Assembly: GCF_003315245.1 (NCBI RefSeq)
Contig: NZ_QNRT01000005.1
Coordinates: 248,001-312,000, forward strand
Length of the DNA stretch: 64,000 nt
Direction of reading: 5' to 3'
Origin: Arenicella xantha
Lineage (GTDB): Bacteria; Pseudomonadota; Gammaproteobacteria; Arenicellales; Arenicellaceae
This document shows positions 59,044 to 64,000 of the stretch, piece by piece. Each line of letters begins with the position of its first letter. Position 1 is the stretch's first letter. Below the pieces are notes generated by a model, which worked only from the letters and a program-made list of their open reading frames with translations, was not told the origin of the DNA and searched no databases. Both the position numbers and the translations under genes were made by a program.

Positions 59044-59733
59044 TTAGACCTCCAAACTATAGCCAAAACCGCGATGCGTCACGATGAACTCTTGGTGAGG
59101 ATTTAGTGACTTTAGTTTGGCACGCAAGGTCTTAATATGAGTATCAATTGCTCGATCGTCGGAAGGATGATTGCTTGACCAAATCTGTTCAATTAACTGA
59201 CGGCGGCTGAACACGCGACTCGGTTGACTCAAAAAAGTCGCCATTAATTGATACTCAGCTCGGGTTAGGTCTAATGTTTCGCCGGCGTGCAATATGATGC
59301 GTTGTTCTGGGCGATGCTCGAATGCTGATGGTGCTGTTTCGTTGGAATCCGTTTGTCGTTCTAAGCGTTTGAGAATCACTTTAACGCGGGCGACTACCTC
59401 CCGAGGGCTAAACGGTTTGCATACGTAATCATCGGCACCGATCTCCAGTCCGACAATTCGATCAATCTCTTCACTGCGCGCGGTTAGAAAGATGACCGGA
59501 ACATCGCGCATAGGACCATCCATTTGGCGAATGGTTTTTAGCAACTCAAAGCCATTAGCATCCGGCAGACCAACATCTAGCAGGCAGAGGTCGACCGAGG
59601 ATTGTGACAGAGTGGCGAGCGCCGCTTCGCCATTGGCAACCCAAATCGGCTCAAAGCTTTCTGATGACAGTGCATAGGTTAAGGTGTCGGCGATCTCTTT
59701 TTCGTCTTCGACGATTAAAACAGTGTGATTCAC
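59044..59733 (-). CDS. creB: OmpR-family response regulator CreB-like
   Basis: A 229-residue regulator. Receiver domain with the phosphoacceptor Asp in DLCLLDVGLPDANGFELL and the Lys in CKPFSPREV, and a winged-helix DNA-binding domain with RRQLIEQIWSSNHPSDDRAIDTHIKTLRAKL. Pairs with the downstream sensor. The regulated creD, usually adjacent, is not in the window. Divergent from the ParA-like gene. Confidence 0.87.
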   Translation of the reverse strand: MNHTVLIVEDEKEIADTLTYALSSESFEPIWVANGEAALATLSQSSVDLCLLDVGLPDANGFELLKTIRQMDGPMRDVPVIFLTARSEEIDRIVGLEIGADDYVCKPFSPREVVARVKVILKRLERQTDSNETAPSAFEHRPEQRIILHAGETLDLTRAEYQLMATFLSQPSRVFSRRQLIEQIWSSNHPSDDRAIDTHIKTLRAKLKSLNPHQEFIVTHRGFGYSLEV

Positions 59734-59859
59734 GCATGCTTCCTCAGCGTATTAGTTTCAGCCCACACGCTATTCGTTTTGCTCGTGTTTGGCAAGAAAT
59801 TCAAAAAATAGTATGCTGGTGCGGATATTCAGCAAATCTCTTCCGTGCGAGGACGAACT

Positions 59860-60495
59860 ATGCGTTCCATTTTGGTTGTTAATCCCAAGGGTGGTTGTGG
59901 CAAAACGACGATTGCCACTAACCTAGCTACTTACTATTCGGTTTGGGGGATGTCGACGGGTTTAGTAGATTTGGATCCGCAACAATCGGCCATGGATTGG
60001 TTGAGAGTTCGTCCAAAGTCAGAAAATCCAATTCAAGGGTTTAACGGGCTCAAAGGAAAGATTTACCCAAAGCCGGACACTGAGCGGATGATTTACGATT
60101 GCCCGGCTCGAACCAATACGGCTAAAGTGGCGAGTTTGATTAAACAGGTTGATGTGGTGATCATTCCAGTGATGCCAAGTGCGATCGATATGCGTGTGGC
60201 GGCTAAGTTTATTGCGGATATTGTTAGTCGTGTGCGTAAAAGTAATCAGCATGCAGTTATGGGCGTGGTGGCTAATCGTACTCAGAAAAATTATCAAAGT
60301 TACACGGCGCTGTTAAGTTTTTTAAAGGCGCTCGACGTGCCCTTTGTAGGAACCATTCGTAACTCTCAGCACTATGTCAAAGCCGCGGATACTGGCGTTG
60401 GTATATTTGAAATGGAATTAGCAGACGTCAAGGCCGACATGAAAGAATGGGAGCCGATTATTAATTGGGTAGAGGGCAAGCGCGTTCTCAAATAG
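59860..60495 (+). CDS. Orphan ParA-family ATPase
   Basis: The ATG at 59860 with GAGGA 8 to 9 bases upstream gives 211 residues; GTG at 59845 is also possible. Deviant Walker A: NPKGGCGKTTIATNLA; Walker A' and B in LVDLDPQQSAMDWL and MIYDCPAR. No ParB or parS-like gene is adjacent, so this is one of the many ParA relatives positioning protein cargo rather than the chromosome partition ParA. Cargo not predictable. Confidence 0.88.
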   Translation: MRSILVVNPKGGCGKTTIATNLATYYSVWGMSTGLVDLDPQQSAMDWLRVRPKSENPIQGFNGLKGKIYPKPDTERMIYDCPARTNTAKVASLIKQVDVVIIPVMPSAIDMRVAAKFIADIVSRVRKSNQHAVMGVVANRTQKNYQSYTALLSFLKALDVPFVGTIRNSQHYVKAADTGVGIFEMELADVKADMKEWEPIINWVEGKRVLK

Positions 60496-60616
60496 GTGTA
60501 GCTCAAGCGCTATTTAGCGTCGCGCAGATAATTTACATTTTATCGACACTTTGTTTTTCGACAGTGTTGTATTCTATTGTTTGTTTATTAAAAAATTATT
60601 TGCCTTGAGGTTATTC

Positions 60617-62065
60617 ATGAGCCGAACTACTGTCGCTCGCTGTGTCGTGTCCATTGGACTGAGTCTGTTTTTAATTGGTTGCGCTACCGACCCAGTTACT
60701 GGTCGGCCGACCCTTGCTCGCTCTGAAAGTTGGGAGATACAGCAAGGCGCACGCTATCACCAAGAGATTCTGAAACAGTATCAAGTTTATGATGATCCTG
60801 AGCTACAAGCTTACGTTAATGATGTTGGGCAGAAGTTGGCGGCTAAAAGTCATCGGTCACACCTCAAGTTCACATTTACCGTTCTCGATAGCCCAGAAGT
60901 AAATGCCTTTGCCCTACCGGGCGGCTATGTATACGTTACACGTGGCATCATGGCGTATATGACCAAGGAGTCGCACCTCGCTGGTGTGATTGGGCACGAG
61001 ATTGGCCACGTGTCAGGTTTACATGGTGCCGAACGTGCCGCGCAGCAACCGCTTGTTACTGGGGCTACGTTAGTTGTTGGCGTGGCGACCGGCAGCGGTG
61101 ACTTAATGCAAGCGTCGCAGATGCTTGGTGGCGCACTGCTAAGCGGTTATGGGCGTACTCAAGAGCTTGAGTCAGATGGGCTTGGCGCTGAGTACATCGC
61201 GCAAAATAACTATAATCCCGAAGACATGATCGACGTGATCGGGATTCTGAAAAACCAAGAGTTGTTTGCACGTCAGAAAGCGGCCGATGAAGGCGTTGCC
61301 TACCAAGGTTACCATGGTTTGTTTTCGACCCATCCGCGCAACGATCAGCGCCTGCAAGGAGTGATAAAAGCGGCTGAAAAATACCGAGACCTATCTAAGC
61401 CTGAGCCGGACGATGGCGAGTTCTTACGCCTAACAGACGGGCTGGCTTATGGCCAGAGTGAGAGTCAGGGCATCGTACATGGCAACAAGTTTTATCATAA
61501 GGCGCTCGATTTATTTGTGGAGTTCCCCGATGGTTGGCAGGTGATTAACGGTCAAACTGCATTAGGCGCGGTCTCACCGGATCGTTCACAAGTGGTGCAA
61601 ATGCATATGGATTCGATTGCGCCTCCGGTTGATGCTTCTGGATATTTAAGCACTAAGTTTACCGAGTTCCGCAATGGTCAAAGCGTGGCAACATCCGAAG
61701 ACCAAGCGTTGGCTGGTGTGGTCACGGTAACCGACGCGAGTACTGGGCAACGTACCAATCAATTGGTCAGCATGGTGACGCGTGGCACACAAGCATTTGT
61801 GATTGCAGCGGCCGGTAAGACACAATTACCGGATCAAGCATTTTTATCGGTAACTAAAAGTGTTCGGCGCTTAAAATCCAGCGAAATGAGCCTAGCTGAA
61901 GGGCGCTCGATCAAGGTGGTCACAGCACAACGTGGTGATACGATTGCATCGCTGGCCGCGCAATCAAATCTTGATAAGTACCAACAAGAACAAATCCGCC
62001 TTATTAATAATTTGTACCCAGATGGTGAGCCCAGACCAGGTCAGCGCATTAAAGTCGTTAAGTAG
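60617..62065 (+). CDS. M48-family metalloprotease lipoprotein with C-terminal LysM-like domain
   Basis: The ATG at 60617 gives a 482-residue protein with a lipobox near LFLIGCAT. The M48 zinc motif HEIGHVSG is visible with AELVED-like ELESDGLG downstream, and a HPRND. The C-terminal part contains a segment resembling LysM (TIASLAAQSNLDKYQQEQIRLINNL...GQRIKVV). Relatives (BepA/LoiP) act in outer-membrane quality control. An earlier in-frame ATG (60551) would bury the lipobox. Confidence 0.9.
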   Translation: MSRTTVARCVVSIGLSLFLIGCATDPVTGRPTLARSESWEIQQGARYHQEILKQYQVYDDPELQAYVNDVGQKLAAKSHRSHLKFTFTVLDSPEVNAFALPGGYVYVTRGIMAYMTKESHLAGVIGHEIGHVSGLHGAERAAQQPLVTGATLVVGVATGSGDLMQASQMLGGALLSGYGRTQELESDGLGAEYIAQNNYNPEDMIDVIGILKNQELFARQKAADEGVAYQGYHGLFSTHPRNDQRLQGVIKAAEKYRDLSKPEPDDGEFLRLTDGLAYGQSESQGIVHGNKFYHKALDLFVEFPDGWQVINGQTALGAVSPDRSQVVQMHMDSIAPPVDASGYLSTKFTEFRNGQSVATSEDQALAGVVTVTDASTGQRTNQLVSMVTRGTQAFVIAAAGKTQLPDQAFLSVTKSVRRLKSSEMSLAEGRSIKVVTAQRGDTIASLAAQSNLDKYQQEQIRLINNLYPDGEPRPGQRIKVVK

Positions 62066-62092
62066 CGCAGAATTTTATATTGAAGAATAGTC

Positions 62093-62656
62093 TTAACGAG
62101 GTACGCCGGCATTGATTGAGCCGGTGTTGCCTTGTTTTGATACCCATACATAGATCGCCTTACCCTCGACTAAACCTTGCGGCAGGAAGCCCCAGACCCG
62201 ACTATCAGCACTATTGTCGCGGTTGTCGCCTAGTACAAAATACATACTATCTGGAACCTGCCATTTACCGGCGGGTTCGCGTTCGTGCGTGTGCTGCACA
62301 TAGGGTTCGTCTAACGCGATATCGTTGCGAAAAACCTGATGGCCGCGCACTTCAATCATGTCTCCAGGTAAGCCTATTACTCGCTTGATGTAGACCTGCT
62401 TGGGGTCACGCGGATACCGAAAGGTGATAATGTCGCCGTGTTGAGGGCTCTGTTTTATATAGGCGAATGTGCTTGAAACAATGTAGTCGCCGGCCAGTAA
62501 TGTTGGTTCCATTGAGGTAGCTGGAAGACGATACGGAATATGCCCAAAGATTCGCGCTCTTGGGTCGAGGCTAGGTGTGCCGCTCGGATTGAAAACGTAG
62601 AGCCCGAGTGCGGCGACGCCAACCACCATTAACATACCCAGTAAAAAACGTTTCAT
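62093..62656 (-). CDS. lepB: Signal peptidase I, small form
   Basis: Start at 62656 (MKRFLLGMLMVVGVAALGLY) gives 187 residues with one N-terminal anchor helix. The nucleophile Ser is in ATSMEPTL, the general-base Lys in VYIKRVIGLPGDMIEV, and GDNRDNSADSR follows. It is shorter than E. coli LepB, with a single anchor. Starts 4 bases after the BtuF-like gene stop. Confidence 0.88.
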   Translation of the reverse strand: MKRFLLGMLMVVGVAALGLYVFNPSGTPSLDPRARIFGHIPYRLPATSMEPTLLAGDYIVSSTFAYIKQSPQHGDIITFRYPRDPKQVYIKRVIGLPGDMIEVRGHQVFRNDIALDEPYVQHTHEREPAGKWQVPDSMYFVLGDNRDNSADSRVWGFLPQGLVEGKAIYVWVSKQGNTGSINAGVPR

Positions 62657-62660
62657 GACT

Positions 62661-63470
62661 CTACTCTCCTGAATGGCTCTGTTGTTTGACCCAATTTGAA
62701 GTGATGTCAAACAACTGGTCTAAGCCATCAGTTAGTGCTGCTGGCCCGGGTTGCAAAATATAGGCGGACTTAATTTCGAACACATGATTGGTCTTTACCG
62801 CCGGAACATCTTGCCAACCTTGTCGTTCGCCGACTTTATTGGGATGAAATTTTTTGCCGCACCATGAACCAATTATTATGTCCGGCGCACGTTCAACGAC
62901 TGTCAGTGGGTCGGCGACAATTCGTTGTTTGCCACCTTGATGCTTGGCATTTTCGGCAAAGCAATCAATCCCGCCAGCGATTTCGATAAGCTCACTGACC
63001 CAGCCGATGCCACTGATTATGGGGTCATACCATTCTTCGAAATATACCCGTGGTTTTACCGCCCAGGTATCGGTCAATGCGCGCATGTCGTCGATCTTGC
63101 ATTGGTAGCTAGAAGCGAGTTGGTCTGCGGCTAACGGTGCGTCGACGAGTCGGCCAAGGGTCTGGATCATACGAAGAATGCCGGCCACATCACGATGGTT
63201 TAGTACGTAAACTTCAATGCCTGCGCGAATCAATTCGGCCGCGATATCGGCTTGTAAGTCCGAGAAACCAAGAACAAGATCCGGCTTTAGATCGAGAATC
63301 TTCGGAATATTAGCGCTGGTAAAGGCGGATACTTTTGGTTTTTCTTTGCGCGCTTGCGGGGGGCGAACGGTAAATCCTGAAATGCCCGCTATACGGTCTT
63401 GCTCACCAAGTAGATACAGAGTCTCAACCGTTTCTTCGGTCATGCAGATAATGCGTTGTGGCCAGTTCAT
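62661..63470 (-). CDS. Cobalamin-binding-like periplasmic-fold protein lacking a signal peptide
   Basis: A 269-residue class III substrate-binding fold resembling BtuF: MTEETVETLYLLGEQDRIAGISGFTVRPPQ, LKPDLVLGFSDLQADIAAELIRAGIEVYVLN, and EEWYDPIISGIGWVSELIEIAGGIDCFA. The N-terminus (MNWPQRII) has no signal peptide, so it is predicted cytosolic unless a different start lies upstream. Next to a signal peptidase gene. Ligand not proven: cobalamin or another chelate. No transporter genes follow in the window. Confidence 0.8.
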   Translation of the reverse strand: MNWPQRIICMTEETVETLYLLGEQDRIAGISGFTVRPPQARKEKPKVSAFTSANIPKILDLKPDLVLGFSDLQADIAAELIRAGIEVYVLNHRDVAGILRMIQTLGRLVDAPLAADQLASSYQCKIDDMRALTDTWAVKPRVYFEEWYDPIISGIGWVSELIEIAGGIDCFAENAKHQGGKQRIVADPLTVVERAPDIIIGSWCGKKFHPNKVGERQGWQDVPAVKTNHVFEIKSAYILQPGPAALTDGLDQLFDITSNWVKQQSHSGE

Positions 63471-63670
63471 AGTATTCAGTGAATGTCGGAGTGCGGTTTC
63501 GGATCAAGGGTGCGCGATGATCTTATCGTGTTTAACATCAATTGGGTAATCAACTGTCGAACTTACACGTTAGTTGGCGACGACGCTGTTGCAAATCGAG
63601 TTTGTTAGTGCAACCAAGCGTAAGGCGTCTGTAGTATAGTTTCCAGCACCGTTGATAAATGAACTTTTAA

Positions 63671-64000
63671 ATGAACTCTGATTATTTGAAAATTGCCGGT
63701 GGGCTGAGCTTTGTTGTCGCATTTGTGCATTTACTAATTCCAGTTGGTGGCCCTGCTTGGTATCGTTTTTTTGGTGCTGGCGAGCATATGGCCAGTATGG
63801 CGGAACAAGGATTATTACAGCCGACAGTGGTGACTCTGGCCATTGCCGCAGTACTCGCATTGTGGGGCGCGTATGCATGGTCTGCTGCCGGCATTCTTCC
63901 TGCGTTTCCCGTGTTGAAATCCGCGTTGGTCTTGATTACATCAATCTATCTGCTGCGCGGTATTTTAGGCTTGGTCGCGCCGTTTATCTCAGACCATCCC
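63671..64000 (+). CDS. Membrane protein, 3' truncated by window edge
   Basis: The ATG at 63671 opens a frame that stays open to the window end (110 codons). It has several hydrophobic helices: LKIAGGLSFVVAFVHLLIPVG, PTVVTLAIAAVLALWGAYAW, and VLITSIYLLRGILGLVAPF. No family recognised. Confidence 0.65.
   Translation, partial: MNSDYLKIAGGLSFVVAFVHLLIPVGGPAWYRFFGAGEHMASMAEQGLLQPTVVTLAIAAVLALWGAYAWSAAGILPAFPVLKSALVLITSIYLLRGILGLVAPFISDHP

Noticed and set aside
1-64000. tRNA, rRNA, riboswitch, prophage and insertion sequence with transposase
   Set aside because: I looked for tRNA T-loop-like blocks in the gaps and for transposase/integrase genes and found none; a covariance-model scan (tRNAscan-SE, Rfam) would be decisive.

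Overview
The window reads as a continuous piece of a gammaproteobacterial chromosome with moderate GC content, probably from an aquatic or marine species. The main evidence is gene order: rhlB, trxA and rho sit together as in E. coli, and a chain of rdgB, rph, yicC, gmk, rpoZ, spoT, ridA and recG is preserved, though split by an insertion. LPS core genes (WaaG/WaaP, WaaA), HemF, CreBC and many outer-membrane TonB receptors also fit a Gram-negative gammaproteobacterium. I cannot name the genus. I saw no rRNA, tRNA, CRISPR array, transposase or phage gene.

Layout. 1-3.0 kb: end of an LPS core locus, with a WaaG-WaaP fusion, a second LPS-type kinase and a cold-shock/DUF1294 membrane protein. 3.0-8.3 kb: patatin phospholipase, RhlB helicase, a short inverted-repeat element, thioredoxin and Rho. 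8.4-12.5 kb: Tat-exported phosphoesterase, a GT39-like membrane glycosyltransferase and GalE. 12.5-13.1 kb: a gene-free convergent region with hairpins, paired operator-like dyads and a G-quadruplex motif. 13.1-18.97 kb: a 48-residue membrane peptide, a BON/OmpA protein, a FAH-family enzyme, TrpAB, an ElyC/SanA-type DUF218 protein and a phosphopantetheinyl transferase. 19.1-25.2 kb: a VTT membrane protein, flavin disulfide reductase and DUF547 trio, then TsaC-HemF-WaaA. 25.3-26.1 kb: two small tail-anchored proteins, one with an XRE helix-turn-helix. 26.1-32.5 kb: NUDIX hydrolase, GpmI, RdgB, RNase PH, PP2C phosphatase, Ser/Thr kinase and YicC.

32.5-48.0 kb is a 15.5-kb accessory block between yicC and gmk, which are neighbours in many relatives. 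It holds a heme uptake locus (TonB receptor, HmuTUV, HugZ heme oxygenase) with a Fur-like box, an Slp lipoprotein, a secreted SixA-like phosphatase, an alpha/beta hydrolase, a secreted two-repeat protein, a RimB-RimK fusion whose RimK half lacks key catalytic residues, a Zur-like box, a His-rich secreted peptide, a ZnuD-like receptor with a long Asp/His repeat, and an EamA transporter.

48.0-64 kb: gmk, rpoZ, spoT, ridA, recG and ubiA; an ECF sigma factor with a membrane partner and a TonB-like protein; CreBC; an orphan ParA; an M48 lipoprotein protease; a small signal peptidase I; a cobalamin-binding-like protein without signal peptide; and the start of a membrane protein running off the window.

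Most promising for new biology are the degenerate RimB-RimK fusion, the VTT/flavin reductase/DUF547 trio, the putative Zur-controlled receptor with its expandable metal-binding repeat, and the two tail-anchored proteins at 25.3-26.1 kb. All functions are inferred from sequence recognition without database searches.
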